From Kiritimatiellia bacterium (GTDB lineage Bacteria > Verrucomicrobiota > Kiritimatiellia > RFP12 > UBA1067), in contig JAFWKK010000006.1 in NCBI GenBank assembly GCA_017514235.1, positions 1-45,964 of the forward strand: a DNA stretch of 45,964 nt, read 5' to 3'. Below are positions 32,575-39,646 of this stretch, piece after piece. A model generated the notes under the pieces. The model was not told the origin of the DNA. It searched no databases and worked only from the letters and a program-made list of their open reading frames with translations. How positions within the stretch are numbered: the first letter of the stretch is position 1; the number at the start of each line of letters is the position of its first letter. Position numbers and translations under genes: made by a program.

Positions 32575-33324
32575 TCAGACGGCGCAGCGGAGGGCGTTCC
32601 ATTCATCGAGCTTCAACCAGAAGGCGTTTCCATGACGCTTGATGGACTTCTTCGCCCTGCGGCAGATTCCCTGCATCCTGTTCCCGACCTCGATTATGAC
32701 CTTGAGGGCTTCGCCGACGCCGTTGAGGAAATCGGGCATGGTCACGAAGTTCACCCTCGTTCCCGCCTCCGCGATGTCGCCGACGTCCTTTGCGAAGTCG
32801 CGGAACACCCTCATGCGGTAGCGTTCGGGCGCACAGCGGAGGCGGTAGTCGTCGTCGCTTGCCGCCACGAAGGCGCGTAGCACGTCGCGCACCGCCGTTG
32901 CGTTTGCGATGTCGCGCTTGGTGTCCGCCAGCTCGCTCGCGTATTTCGTCGGGACGCTCGACCCGTCGCGCATGGCATCCGTGAACCGCTTGCCGAGGCG
33001 CAGCCATCCGCCGAGCGTCGGTATCGCCTCGCCTTTGAACATCTCCGTGGTCTTCTCGTCGAAGTCATGAATCATCGTCATGAAGTCCTCGCACTCGGTC
33101 AGGGAGACGAAGCACTCGGCGAGCTTTCCCGCCCGCTCCGCGATTGCACCCCATCGCCGCATCTTGTCCTCGCAGGCGGCCTTCGCCGCCTCAAGCGCAA
33201 GGATGCCCTCGTCGAGCGTCGGCAGCGCCTGCGCCTTTATGAACTCGTAGAAAATCGGCCCGCCCACCACCGAGGTGCGCCGCGACCAGTCGATTTCGCT
33301 TTCCCAGTTTTCGTCATTCTGCAT
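32575..33324 (-). CDS. Uncharacterised helical protein, last gene of the small-gene array
   Basis: 249 residues from the ATG at 33324 (AAAGGAAAACTTG before it); longer upstream frames run through its promoter and are rejected. All-helical, charged and Ala/Leu-rich, with TLDEGILALEAAKAACEDKM near residue 35 and a basic Arg/Lys-rich C-terminal segment (RRAKKSIKRHGNAFWLKL). No membrane segment or known motif. It has its own copy of the array promoter (33379-33407). Not recognised; the helical bundle style is common among phage accessory proteins. Confidence 0.65.
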   Translation of the reverse strand: MQNDENWESEIDWSRRTSVVGGPIFYEFIKAQALPTLDEGILALEAAKAACEDKMRRWGAIAERAGKLAECFVSLTECEDFMTMIHDFDEKTTEMFKGEAIPTLGGWLRLGKRFTDAMRDGSSVPTKYASELADTKRDIANATAVRDVLRAFVAASDDDYRLRCAPERYRMRVFRDFAKDVGDIAEAGTRVNFVTMPDFLNGVGEALKVIIEVGNRMQGICRRAKKSIKRHGNAFWLKLDEWNALRCAV

Positions 33325-33378
33325 CAAGTTTTCCTTTCGGTTTTCAGGGTGCCCACTATGGGAACCCAACGGTGCGAC

Positions 33379-33407
33379 ATGATGCCGTAATACGCCAGGG
33401 ATAGCAA
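33379..33407 (-). promoter_or_regulatory. Array promoter copy 1
   Basis: TTGCTA (33402-33407), 17 bases, CATCAT (33379-33384) on the minus strand, with spacer ending TATTACGG. Drives the gene starting at 33324. Confidence 0.65.
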
Positions 33408-33461
33408 CGGGCAATCTGATTATATTTTGCAGGGAAAAACTGTGGTTCCGAACGAGAGAAA

Positions 33462-33481
33462 CCGGGCGGCGAACCGCCCGG
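33462..33481 (-). terminator. GC hairpin after the 69-residue gene
   Basis: CCGGGCGG/CCGCCCGG, 8-bp stem with a 4-base loop, 26 bases past the stop at 33507. Confidence 0.6.
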
Positions 33482-33506
33482 CACAGGACAGCCGAAGACC
33501 GCCCGC

Positions 33507-33716
33507 TCACCTGATTTCCCAACGGGCGATCTCCTCGCCGCCCCGCGATGTCACCACCCACTCACCGTTGCCGTAGTCCACGACCTCGCCGTTATGCTCG
33601 TCGGCGATTTCGACCGCGTCGTGCTTGACGGATTCCACCGCCTCGCCCTTTGACTTGAAGGTGCGCGTCTCGCTTCCGTAGCCCGACGCGCTAAACCACA
33701 CAGATGCCTTTGCCAT
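33507..33716 (-). CDS. Small uncharacterised protein
   Basis: 69 residues from the ATG at 33716 (AAAGGAATGACAAG before it). Pattern of alternating strands: KASVWFSASGYGSETRTFKS, then a helix SKGEAVESVKHDAVEIADEH, then two strands (GEVVDYGNGEWVVTSR). This looks like a compact alpha-beta fold with an Asn-Gly turn. It could bind nucleic acid or protein. No family recognised. Its array promoter copy at 33788 has lost the -35 half. Confidence 0.7.
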   Translation of the reverse strand: MAKASVWFSASGYGSETRTFKSKGEAVESVKHDAVEIADEHNGEVVDYGNGEWVVTSRGGEEIARWEIR

Positions 33717-33787
33717 CTTGTCATTCCTTTCTCTTGGTTTTCGCTCACGCCCCGTGCGCGGGTCTTTCCCGCGCAAAGGACGCCCGT

Positions 33788-33816
33788 ATGATGCCGTAAG
33801 GATGCGCCGCCCACAT
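33788..33816 (-). promoter_or_regulatory. Degenerate array promoter copy with leader hairpin
   Basis: The CATCAT -10 half and TTACGG are kept (33788-33793 and before), but the -35 position (33811-33816) reads ATGTGG instead of TTGCTA. The leader hairpin GCGCGGG/CCCGCGC (33756-33774) is retained before the ribosome site. Confidence 0.4.
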
Positions 33817-33845
33817 GGCTGTCGCGGGCGGCGTACCGCTCGGTT

Positions 33846-34058
33846 TCACAGGCCGATTCCCTTGAAGTTTCTGTTCCCTGCGCGAACCGCCGCAATCTCG
33901 GCGTCGCAAGCCGCCTTGTAGTCAGGCCGTTCGCGTTCCTTGTCCGCGCAGTCCATGCAGATCGTCTCCTCGTTGAACATCGACATCGTGCGACCGCCCG
34001 CAAGCGAGCGCCCGCATCTGTCGCACCTCGTTTGAGTGAAGAATCTGTCGTTTTTCAT
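33846..34058 (-). CDS. Small zinc-ribbon protein
   Basis: 70 residues from the ATG at 34058 (GAAAGGAAAGACAAA before it). TRCDRCGRSL and ICMDCAD place two Cys pairs about 20 residues apart, a treble-clef or zinc-ribbon arrangement. The rest is charged and helical. Phage and plasmid genomes hold many such small proteins, often nucleic-acid or transcription-complex binders. Function not assignable. Has its own array promoter copy at 34129. Confidence 0.7.
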   Translation of the reverse strand: MKNDRFFTQTRCDRCGRSLAGGRTMSMFNEETICMDCADKERERPDYKAACDAEIAAVRAGNRNFKGIGL

Positions 34059-34128
34059 TTTGTCTTTCCTTTCTTTCGTTTTTTCTATTCGCCTCGGGCT
34101 ACTTCCCTTTCACCCGAAGAACGCCGCT

Positions 34129-34157
34129 ATGATGCCGTAATACGCCAGGGATAGCAA
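34129..34157 (-). promoter_or_regulatory. Array promoter copy 2
   Basis: TTGCTA (34152-34157), 17 bases, CATCAT (34129-34134). An A+T-rich ATCTT-repeat stretch lies just upstream, UP-element-like. Drives the zinc-ribbon gene at 34058. Confidence 0.65.
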
Positions 34158-34179
34158 CGGCCCATTTGAAGAATTATTA

Positions 34180-34375
34180 AGATTTTTTCGGAGGGCGGAA
34201 AGGCCGCGAAAAACGCCCGTTTCCCGCGTCGCGGCGCGGAGCGGGCAACCGCCCCAACGCCAGCCGCCGAGGGCGCAGGGCGGGGCTGTGCGCGGGCAGG
34301 GAAGCCCGCTGGGAGTTGCGGGCGCGGTGGCCCGCCCCCCAGATGCGGGGCGCTTGATCCGCCGCCCCGCCAAGG
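34180..34375. other. Very GC-rich intergenic stretch, no gene
   Basis: About 195 bases between an array promoter and the stop at 34376. Several short GC hairpins are possible (for example GCGGGCTTCCCTGCCCGC on the minus strand), probably the terminator region of the 173-residue gene. Open frames here are short GC-driven artefacts. Confidence 0.4.
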
Positions 34376-34897
34376 CTACACGAGGTAGTCCGCCTCGCCC
34401 AGGACTTCAAAGGCATCCGAAATCCGGGAGGTCACAAAGTTGAAGGTACTTCTGAATTCGGCGATTCCGTCCTTGCCCAGCCCGTCGGCGAGCGCGAGGC
34501 AATCGACACCCCTCAACGCGGACACGAGGTCGCGGACCGCCACCGCCGCCGCCGCCGCGAGGGCGCGGAGCTTTTTGACGTCGGGCTTCTTCGCCTTCGG
34601 GTGCTTCGCCTTGTACTCGCGCCTGACCCTCTCGCGGAAATTCGCGTTGCACCAGTCGATCAGTTCGTCGACGTCCTTGTCCAGCAGCTCCGCGAGCCGG
34701 TCGAGCATTAGCTCCCTCGTCGCCGTGTCGCTGTGGTGTTCGGCCTCGCCCATTCCCTGGCCTGCCGCCATGCTCTTTTCCATGTCCTTGAAGGTGACGG
34801 TCGGCGGCATTTCCTTGACCGCCCACAGCTCTTCGGGATGCACCCGCTTGAACCACCCGAGGATCGTCTCGTTGATTCCGTCGTTCTTCCTGCTCAT
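34376..34897 (-). CDS. Array protein with HPEE domain
   Basis: 173 residues from the ATG at 34897 (GAAAGGAAAAAACG before it). Residues about 8-85 share a layout with the 184-residue protein at 37246: a W/D-x-R-x-HPEE motif, then TVTF and a charged helix, then R-x-x-E-L-x-D-x-D followed by W. The C-terminal half is helical and Ala-rich. No known family or active site; the shared block suggests an array-specific protein domain. Its promoter copy is at 34967. Confidence 0.7.
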   Translation of the reverse strand: MSRKNDGINETILGWFKRVHPEELWAVKEMPPTVTFKDMEKSMAAGQGMGEAEHHSDTATRELMLDRLAELLDKDVDELIDWCNANFRERVRREYKAKHPKAKKPDVKKLRALAAAAAVAVRDLVSALRGVDCLALADGLGKDGIAEFRSTFNFVTSRISDAFEVLGEADYLV

Positions 34898-34966
34898 CGT
34901 TTTTTCCTTTCATTCGGTTTTTCTTTTCGTCTTGGGCTACTTCCCTTTCACCCGAAGAACGCCGCT

Positions 34967-34995
34967 ATGATGCCGTAATACGCCAGGGATAGCAA
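34967..34995 (-). promoter_or_regulatory. Array promoter copy 3
   Basis: TTGCTA (34990-34995), 17 bases, CATCAT (34967-34972), almost base-for-base the same as copy 2, including the upstream A+T-rich ATCTTC repeats. Drives the gene at 34897. Confidence 0.65.
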
Positions 34996-35050
34996 CGGCC
35001 CATTTGAAGATTTATGAAGATTGTTTTTGGAGGGCGAAAATGGACGGTCG

Positions 35051-35071
35051 CCGGGCGGTTTAGCCGCCCGG
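35051..35071 (-). terminator. GC hairpin after the 133-residue gene
   Basis: CCGGGCGG-N5-CCGCCCGG, perfect 8-bp stem, 50 bases past the stop at 35122. Same stem sequence as at 33462. Confidence 0.6.
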
Positions 35072-35121
35072 AACGGGGCGCGGACGGGGATCGCCACCGC
35101 CCGCCTATGGATGAGCCGCCG

Positions 35122-35523
35122 CTACACGAGACGGCGGGCGAGCGCGAGGAGGTTCTTGATCCCGTTCAATTCGCCGAGCGCACGGGTCACGAGGAACTCC
35201 ATGTCATCGAAGTCCTCGCGGTTTCCTGCGTCGGCCAGCGCGACCATGTCGAGCGCGAAGAGTCCGCGCCACGCGGCGAACGTAACCGACGCCACGTTGC
35301 CCACGAGGGAGAAGATGGCATCGAGGTTGACCCTGCAGCCGACCGGCTTGCGCTGAAGCCTGTAGGCCGTTCGCAGCCGGTCTCGCCGGCTTTGACGTTT
35401 CTCCTCGACCCCGCGATTCCGCGCGTATTCGGTCTCGGCGAGGTGCTTCACCTCGGCGGCGACCATCCGCTCCACCTGCTCCGGCGAAGGGAAGCCCTGA
35501 TTCGGTTTCCAGTTCTTGCTCAT
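35122..35523 (-). CDS. Uncharacterised helical protein
   Basis: 133 residues from the ATG at 35523 (AAAGGAAATACAC before it). A helical N-terminus with GFPSPEQVERMVAAEVKHLA, a basic middle (KRQSRRDRLRTAYRLQRK) and a hydrophobic C-terminal helix rich in Ala and Leu, which is amphipathic rather than membrane-spanning. No recognised motif. Promoter copy 4 lies upstream at 35560. Confidence 0.6.
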   Translation of the reverse strand: MSKNWKPNQGFPSPEQVERMVAAEVKHLAETEYARNRGVEEKRQSRRDRLRTAYRLQRKPVGCRVNLDAIFSLVGNVASVTFAAWRGLFALDMVALADAGNREDFDDMEFLVTRALGELNGIKNLLALARRLV

Positions 35524-35559
35524 GTGTATTTCCTTTCCGTGGCATTTGCCACGGCGCAC

Positions 35560-35588
35560 ATGATGCCGTAGTGTCAAGAGAATGGCAA
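35560..35588 (-). promoter_or_regulatory. Array promoter copy 4
   Basis: TTGCCA (35583-35588), 17 bases, CATCAT (35560-35565). The spacer sequence differs from copies 1-3 but its length and the TACGG before the -10 are kept, which argues that both boxes are under selection. Confidence 0.6.
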
Positions 35589-35684
35589 TACGGGGCGATG
35601 ACAAAAAGAGCGGACGGCCAGCCCGCAGAAAAAGCCTCGCGCCGAAAGGAAGTGGCGTTGGGCAAAAACGCGGTGGCCGCCCGC

Positions 35685-35709
35685 GACGGGGGTAGGTTAA
35701 ATCCCCGTC
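35685..35709 (-). terminator. Hairpin after the 50-residue gene
   Basis: GACGGGG (35685-35691) pairs with CCCCGTC (35703-35709), 7-bp stem, 11-base loop, between the stop at 35725 and promoter copy 4. Confidence 0.5.
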
Positions 35710-35724
35710 AAGAGGTGCGCAGCG

Positions 35725-35877
35725 TCAGCCGAGGAGGATGTTCATCTTCTCGCCGATGGCCGCAAGGCGGTCGATGGTGAAGTCGAAGTCCGCGCCGTCC
35801 TCGAAGGCGGCGATGGCCTCGCGCGCCTTGGCGCGGAGATCCTTGAACTCCTGGGTCTTTCTGATGAGGTCTTTCAT
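35725..35877 (-). CDS. Small helical protein
   Basis: 50 residues from the ATG at 35877 (AAAGGAGAACGACC before it). MKDLIRKTQEFKDLRAKARE then an acidic FEDGADFDFTID turn and a final helix. Likely a two-helix peptide; no family recognised. It has its own promoter copy (35910), which supports it being a real gene despite its size. Confidence 0.6.
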   Translation of the reverse strand: MKDLIRKTQEFKDLRAKAREAIAAFEDGADFDFTIDRLAAIGEKMNILLG

Positions 35878-35909
35878 GGTCGTTCTCCTTTCGGATTTCG
35901 TTGCTTTAG

Positions 35910-35938
35910 ATGATGCCATATCCGGCGGCGGAAATCAA
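35910..35938 (-). promoter_or_regulatory. Array promoter copy 5
   Basis: TTGATT (35933-35938), 17 bases, CATCAT (35910-35915). Most diverged of the functional-looking copies; spacing retained. Confidence 0.5.
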
Positions 35939-35949
35939 GCGGCAAGCCG

Positions 35950-36423
35950 TCACCGGCTTCCACCCTTGCGGCGGTACTCGCGCCAGTCGCCGCCCGCGAT
36001 GACCTTCGCGCCTTCGGGGAGGCGGTTCATGATGTACACCCATGCGCGGGCGCGTCCCCGCGATGTGTACACGTCGATCTCCTCGCGGCGGTAGAGCCGT
36101 GGGTAGCCCTCGAGCCGATCCATCGACTTGAACCCCTCGTCATCGACGGTGAGCAGCTCGCCCTGTATCCGCGTCTCGCCGCTCCTGACGAACGCGGGAA
36201 AACCGTAGCCCGTGTCGTGGATGGTCCCGGTCGCCCACGCGGGCGTCCGCCTCGCGCCCCGCGCACAGCGGGCGTTGCATTCGCCCGTAAGGAGCGTCCC
36301 ATACACGAACACGCGATGCTCGTTCTCGGGCTGCGCGATGCCGAGTGCGCGCTCCGCCCGCTTCCGCGCCACCGGAGGCAGGTGCTTGATTTCCCTCTTG
36401 AGGGTTTCGATGCTTGCGTTCAT
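35950..36423 (-). CDS. Gamma-glutamylcyclotransferase-like (AIG2/GGCT) protein 1
   Basis: 157 residues from the ATG at 36423 (GAAAGGACAAGGACA before it). HRVFVYGTLLTGECN (about 47-61) is the Y-G-T-L signature of the GGCT/AIG2 fold, and VDDEGFKSMDRLEGYPRLYRR (about 105-125) holds the L-D-x-x-E-G-Y-P motif with the catalytic Glu. These enzymes release 5-oxoproline from gamma-glutamyl compounds. A short helical N-terminal extension is not in most members. With the amidoligase at 38548 and the second GGCT at 37940, it fits amidoligase-GGCT operons of mobile elements that make or trim peptide-linked metabolites. Its own promoter shows TTTTCT-N17-TAAAAT near 36450-36480. Confidence 0.8.
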   Translation of the reverse strand: MNASIETLKREIKHLPPVARKRAERALGIAQPENEHRVFVYGTLLTGECNARCARGARRTPAWATGTIHDTGYGFPAFVRSGETRIQGELLTVDDEGFKSMDRLEGYPRLYRREEIDVYTSRGRARAWVYIMNRLPEGAKVIAGGDWREYRRKGGSR

Positions 36424-36515
36424 TGTCCTTGTCCTTTCTCGGCCAAAATCGCTGGCCATTTATTTTATCATTTTGCCCCGCCGCAGAAAACCGCCTGCGG
36501 CGAGGCGTTCGGAAT

Positions 36516-36734
36516 TCAGACCGCCTTGAGGATGACGTACTCGCCCGTCACCTTGAGGAGGTTCTCGTAGTCACCGGAGGTCGCCCGCCGGTTGTACTCT
36601 TCGACCTTGTCGGCATGGCCGCTCCGCTTGAGGGCGCGGGCGGTCATGCCCAATATCCAGTAGGCGTTGCCCGACGGCCCTGTCGGCTCGTAGGTCACCG
36701 TCTCGTCGGTCAAAGGTTTCTTCTCGTTGCTCAT
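36516..36734 (-). CDS. Small conserved-style phage/plasmid protein
   Basis: 72 residues from the ATG at 36734 (AAAGGAAAACGAAG before it). The GPSGNAYWILGMTARALKRSG and SGDYENLLKV stretches resemble hypothetical proteins seen in phage and plasmid operons (a Gly-Asn-Ala/Phe-ILG start, a helix, then D-Y-x-x-L-L), from memory, without a named function. No membrane segment. Third gene of the transcription unit from promoter copy 6, preceded by a GC hairpin. Confidence 0.65.
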   Translation of the reverse strand: MSNEKKPLTDETVTYEPTGPSGNAYWILGMTARALKRSGHADKVEEYNRRATSGDYENLLKVTGEYVILKAV

Positions 36735-36769
36735 CTTCGTTTTCCTTTCTCGTTCGGTTCTCGGGGTTT

Positions 36770-36794
36770 GCCCGCCCCCGCTCGGGGGGCGGGC
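36770..36794 (-). other. Intergenic GC hairpin
   Basis: GCCCGCCCCC pairs with GGGGGCGGGC around a 4-5 base loop, between the stop at 36803 and the next gene's ribosome site. One of a series; no T-run, so processing or attenuation is as likely as termination. Confidence 0.5.
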
Positions 36795-36802
36795 GGTTTC
36801 GG

Positions 36803-37045
36803 TCAGGCCTCCTCGGTCGCCGTCTTGGCGTTCTTCAAGGTGCGGATCTGGAAGGCAAGGTGCCGAAGCTCGAGGGCAATCGCGTCGAGTTCCGCGTACC
36901 TCCAAACCACCGCCTTGTTGTCGGCGGCGAGCTTGTTGATGAGGATGTTCGCCCGCGCACCCTTCTGCGCGAGGGCGTCCTTGATCCTCTCGCGGAGCTT
37001 CTCCTGCCCCGCCTTGACCTTCACCGTTCTTACTGTCTTCGTCAT
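36803..37045 (-). CDS. Duplicated small basic protein, copy A
   Basis: 80 residues from the ATG at 37045. Nearly identical over its whole length to the 78-residue protein at 40472-40708: the blocks LRERIKDALA, KGARANILINKLAA, AELDAIALELRHLAFQIR and LKNAKTATEEA are shared. It is helical and basic in the first half, acidic at the end. No known family, perhaps a small DNA- or RNA-binding helix bundle. The duplication is recent and each copy has its own array promoter (here 37106-37134). Confidence 0.75.
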   Translation of the reverse strand: MTKTVRTVKVKAGQEKLRERIKDALAQKGARANILINKLAADNKAVVWRYAELDAIALELRHLAFQIRTLKNAKTATEEA

Positions 37046-37105
37046 CGTTTTTTTCCTTTCTGTTGTTCGCGGCGGGCCTTCCGCCGCTTTGTTTTTTCTG
37101 CCTGT

Positions 37106-37134
37106 ATGATGCCGTACCCTGCGGAGAATAGCAA
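37106..37134 (-). promoter_or_regulatory. Array promoter copy 6 with leader hairpin
   Basis: TTGCTA (37129-37134), 17 bases, CATCAT (37106-37111). The transcript leader carries the hairpin GCGGCGG...CCGCCGC (37069-37087) before the ribosome site. A+T-rich ATCTTC repeats lie upstream. Confidence 0.65.
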
Positions 37135-37207
37135 CGGCCCATTTGAAGATTTATGAAGATTTTTTCAAGGCTCCGAAATCGCCTTTTTTCGGGCGTTTTC
37201 CAATGCT

Positions 37208-37235
37208 GGGCCGCGGCCTCACTCTGCCGCGGCCC
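37208..37235 (-). terminator. GC hairpin after the 184-residue gene
   Basis: GGGCCGCGGC (37208-37217) pairs perfectly with GCCGCGGCCC (37226-37235), 10-bp stem, 11 bases past the stop at 37246. Confidence 0.6.
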
Positions 37236-37245
37236 GGCAAGCCCG

Positions 37246-37800
37246 TCAGCCCTTGCGGCCGCCTTTCCGAATCTTCGCCAGCACCGCGTCAACCTCCTTG
37301 ACGATGCGCTTGCGCTTCATCTCCCTCCGCTTCCGCTCCTCGGCGTTTTCAAGATCCGTGGGCGCGGTGAGCCAAAGGCTGTACCAGAGGTCGTAGTCGG
37401 TGTCCGTCAGCTCGGAGAGGCGGTGGAAGCAATGCTCGCGCTGCACCGACTCGCCGCATTCGAGGATCTCGTAGAAGTTCTCCCCGTCCCTCATCCTCCT
37501 GACCAGTTCGTCGAAGGTGACGGTCTCCGAGAAGTCCTCCATCATGTCCCGCTCCTCGGGGTGGGCGCGGAGCATCCAGTCGCGGACGATCTCCCGCATC
37601 CCGCTCGTCGCCTCGTCGCCGCCCAGCGCGTCGATCTGCTTGTAGAGCTCGCAGTCGAGCGCGTCCATCACCGCCGCGATGGCGGCTCGGTCGCTTATCC
37701 TCGACTTGCGCCCGTCGCGGTGCGTCAGCTCGATGAGCTTGACGCCGTCCTCCTTGCACGCCTTTCTCAAGGCAACCAGTCTTTTCTTTTTCGTCATCAT
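37246..37800 (-). CDS. Array protein with HPEE domain, second member
   Basis: 184 residues from the ATG at 37800 (GAAAGGAAAAGA before it). Basic N-terminus (MMTKKKRLVALRKACKED), then REIVRDWMLRAHPEERDMM, ETVTFDELVRRM and a SELTDTDYDLWYSLW stretch that parallels the 173-residue protein at 34376, and a very basic C-terminus (KRKRIVKEVDAVLAKIRKGG). The basic ends suggest nucleic-acid binding. No known family. Promoter copy 7 with a leader hairpin is directly upstream. Confidence 0.7.
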   Translation of the reverse strand: MMTKKKRLVALRKACKEDGVKLIELTHRDGRKSRISDRAAIAAVMDALDCELYKQIDALGGDEATSGMREIVRDWMLRAHPEERDMMEDFSETVTFDELVRRMRDGENFYEILECGESVQREHCFHRLSELTDTDYDLWYSLWLTAPTDLENAEERKRREMKRKRIVKEVDAVLAKIRKGGRKG

Positions 37801-37859
37801 TCTTTTCCTTTCTCGTTGTTCGCGGCGGACCATCCGCCGCTTTGTTTTTTTCTGACCGT

Positions 37860-37888
37860 ATGATGCCGTACCCTGCGGACGATAGCAA
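37860..37888 (-). promoter_or_regulatory. Array promoter copy 7 with leader hairpin
   Basis: TTGCTA (37883-37888), 17 bases, CATCAT (37860-37865). Leader hairpin GCGGCGGA/TCCGCCGC at 37822-37840. Confidence 0.65.
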
Positions 37889-37939
37889 CGGCCCCTGCGA
37901 AGATTTATGAAGATTTATTCATGGGGGATACTCGCCTCG

Positions 37940-38479
37940 CTACTTCATGCCGACCCACCTCCTCTTCTCGATGGGCTTCAGCGCGCCGAAGACGTTGGGG
38001 ATGCCCCAGTACCTCGCGCCCGTCGCGCACACGATGCGGTAGTCCTCGGGGTATGGGATGCCGTCGCGCTTCCGGCGCGTCTCCTTCGTCATCGCGTAGG
38101 TGAACGCGGGGACGCGGTAGCGGACGGACGGGTTACCCATCAGCTCGGCGTGGACGATGACCCTGACGCAGTTGTAGATGTTGGGGTAGCCCTCGCAGAG
38201 GTCGAGACGGTGAAGCTCGGTGCGCGTGACGAGGTACAGGACGCCCTCCACGCGCCCGCCGCGCGCCTTCTCGACGTCGGCGTAGAGCCGCTCAACGAGC
38301 CGCCAGCCGCGAAGCGTGGCGCGGCCGATGGGCCGCGCCTCGGGTATCCGCTGGCGGATGCGCTCGGGGTTCATGTTCGACCCGTAGGCGAAGTAGAGGT
38401 AGGTGTCCGGGGTCATCGCATACCCGCACGAGGCCGTGAGTCCCCGCGCCGCGTTGCCGTGCCTGTAGGTGATTTCCAT
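37940..38479 (-). CDS. Gamma-glutamylcyclotransferase-like (AIG2/GGCT) protein 2
   Basis: 179 residues from the ATG at 38479 (GAAAGGAAAAAAGCG before it); the open frame extends far upstream to 39550 but there it only shadows the amidoligase. TYLYFAYGSNMNPERIRQRI (about 26-45) is the Y-G-S-N-M signature of GGCT proteins. RLDLCEGYPNIYNCVRV holds the L-D-x-x-E-G motif with the expected acidic catalytic residue. It likely cleaves gamma-glutamyl bonds with 5-oxoproline release, or trims products of the amidoligase, whose gene lies 68 bases upstream in the same transcription unit. Different branch from the protein at 35950 (Y-G-S-N-M versus Y-G-T-L), so probably not a recent duplicate. Confidence 0.85.
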   Translation of the reverse strand: MEITYRHGNAARGLTASCGYAMTPDTYLYFAYGSNMNPERIRQRIPEARPIGRATLRGWRLVERLYADVEKARGGRVEGVLYLVTRTELHRLDLCEGYPNIYNCVRVIVHAELMGNPSVRYRVPAFTYAMTKETRRKRDGIPYPEDYRIVCATGARYWGIPNVFGALKPIEKRRWVGMK

Positions 38480-38511
38480 CGCTTTTTTCCTTTCGCTTTC
38501 CGTTGGGGTTT

Positions 38512-38539
38512 GCCCCGTCCCCCTTGCGGGGGGCGGGGC
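38512..38539 (-). other. Intergenic GC hairpin between amidoligase and GGCT genes
   Basis: GCCCCGTCCCCC pairs with GGGGGGCGGGGC (one G-T pair) around TTGC. Nine bases past the amidoligase stop and before the next gene's ribosome site, as in other array junctions. Confidence 0.5.
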
Positions 38540-38547
38540 GTTCCGCT

Positions 38548-39432
38548 TCAGTCGTGCCGTCCGTCCTTCCAAGCCGCCGAGCCGGGCATCCGCTTGAGGA
38601 GGTGCTTGCGCGGGGCCTTGAACATCTCGCCGATCCAACCGAGGCGGAGGAGGAAAACCCGAAGGTCGTACCTCGCGCTCTGCTCGTTGTAGGGGCGGGG
38701 CTTTCGCGCGCTCGCCGCCTTCGCGTCCATCGCCTTGTGGACAATCGTGAGGGCGAGGAGGACGTTCGTGCGAATCTCGCCCGCGTGGGTCGTCGCCTCG
38801 AAAAGGCGGAACTCGACCGTGTGCTTGTCGCCGTTCCAGAGGTTGTGGAGGTTGAGCGTGCGGTAGCGGGCGTGGTTGTAATGCCCGTAGCGGCTCTGCC
38901 CGTGGTAGTAGGCGTCCGCGAGGCTCGCCATCGTCGGGTTGCGGAGCTTGAGCATCTTGTCGACGAACTCGCGGTCGGTGCGCCGCGTGAACCATCCGAG
39001 GCGGTGCGCCGCCGTTCCGCAACCCTTGACGATCAGCTCCTCCTGCTTGTAAAAAATCTTCACGAGGTTCTGGATCTGCTTCGGCGTCATCTGCGCCGCG
39101 CCGACGTGGATGTGGAGGCCCGCGCCGCCGCCCGTCCTCGCGCCCGCGTGGCGGAGGGCGCGCACCACCGTCTGGAGCATCGGGATGTCGCCGATGCGGA
39201 GGATCGGGCTGACCGTCTCGCTCCCGTTGTGGACCGAGCCGTCGGTCTCGCAGTTCCACTTGCGTCCGTCCGGCATCGTCACCACCCAGTTTGAAAGGTG
39301 GCTTCCGTCGTAGCGGTAGGTTCCGCCGACCGCCGCCGCGACCGTCTCGGCCGCCTTGCGCGTGCTGATCCTGTCGTACTCGAGCTCGATCCCGAAGGTC
39401 ATCTCGCTCAGTTCTGCTTCTGTTATCGTCAT
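38548..39432 (-). CDS. Amidoligase-family enzyme
   Basis: 294 residues from the ATG at 39432 (AAAGGAAAAAAACG before it). FGIELEYDRIS near residue 13 (F-G-x-E-x-E), CETDGSV (about 61-67), GGGAGLHIHVG (about 101-111, H-x-H) and RYRTLNLHNL with HTVEFRLFEAT (about 187-211) are the ordered motifs of the glutamine-synthetase-like amidoligase family of phages and plasmids. It forms amide bonds between an amino acid or peptide and an acid using ATP. Families like this commonly sit beside GGCT genes, as here (37940 and 35950), hinting at a peptide-tag or metabolite pathway. Substrates unknown. Transcribed from promoter copy 8. Confidence 0.88.
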   Translation of the reverse strand: MTITEAELSEMTFGIELEYDRISTRKAAETVAAAVGGTYRYDGSHLSNWVVTMPDGRKWNCETDGSVHNGSETVSPILRIGDIPMLQTVVRALRHAGARTGGGAGLHIHVGAAQMTPKQIQNLVKIFYKQEELIVKGCGTAAHRLGWFTRRTDREFVDKMLKLRNPTMASLADAYYHGQSRYGHYNHARYRTLNLHNLWNGDKHTVEFRLFEATTHAGEIRTNVLLALTIVHKAMDAKAASARKPRPYNEQSARYDLRVFLLRLGWIGEMFKAPRKHLLKRMPGSAAWKDGRHD

Positions 39433-39497
39433 CGTTTTTTTCCTTTCTTGTTTCGTTTCGCTCGGGGCCTTCCCGCGCTTTGTTTTTTTCTGCCTGT

Positions 39498-39526
39498 ATG
39501 ATGCCGTACCCTGCGGATAATAGCAA
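39498..39526 (-). promoter_or_regulatory. Array promoter copy 8
   Basis: TTGCTA (39521-39526), 17 bases, CATCAT (39498-39503). Upstream A+T-rich region ends in the palindrome CCGAAAATATCGG (39562-39574). Drives the amidoligase and GGCT genes. Confidence 0.65.
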
Positions 39527-39561
39527 CGGGGTATTTTGATATATTTTCATTATTTTTTTAG

Positions 39562-39574
39562 CCGAAAATATCGG
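39562..39574. repeat. Palindrome upstream of promoter copy 8
   Basis: CCGA-AAATA-TCGG. The equivalent site at promoter copy 9 reads GCGA-AAATA-TCGC (40836-40848): both arms changed together, keeping the pairing. Confidence 0.5.
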
Positions 39575-39646
39575 TTATAACAGGCGGCGGGAGGCGGCCC
39601 GAAACAGAAAGGAAAGGCTGTCGGCGGGGCGTTCGGAACCATGCGG

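Noticed and set aside
31297-32602. Long frames on both strands across umuC
   Set aside because: High-G+C shadows of umuC; only the plus-strand frame from 31193 has polymerase motifs.
37940-39550. 536-codon minus-strand frame covering the GGCT and amidoligase region
   Set aside because: Only its last 180 codons are the GGCT gene; the rest is an Arg/Pro-rich shadow of the amidoligase in another frame.
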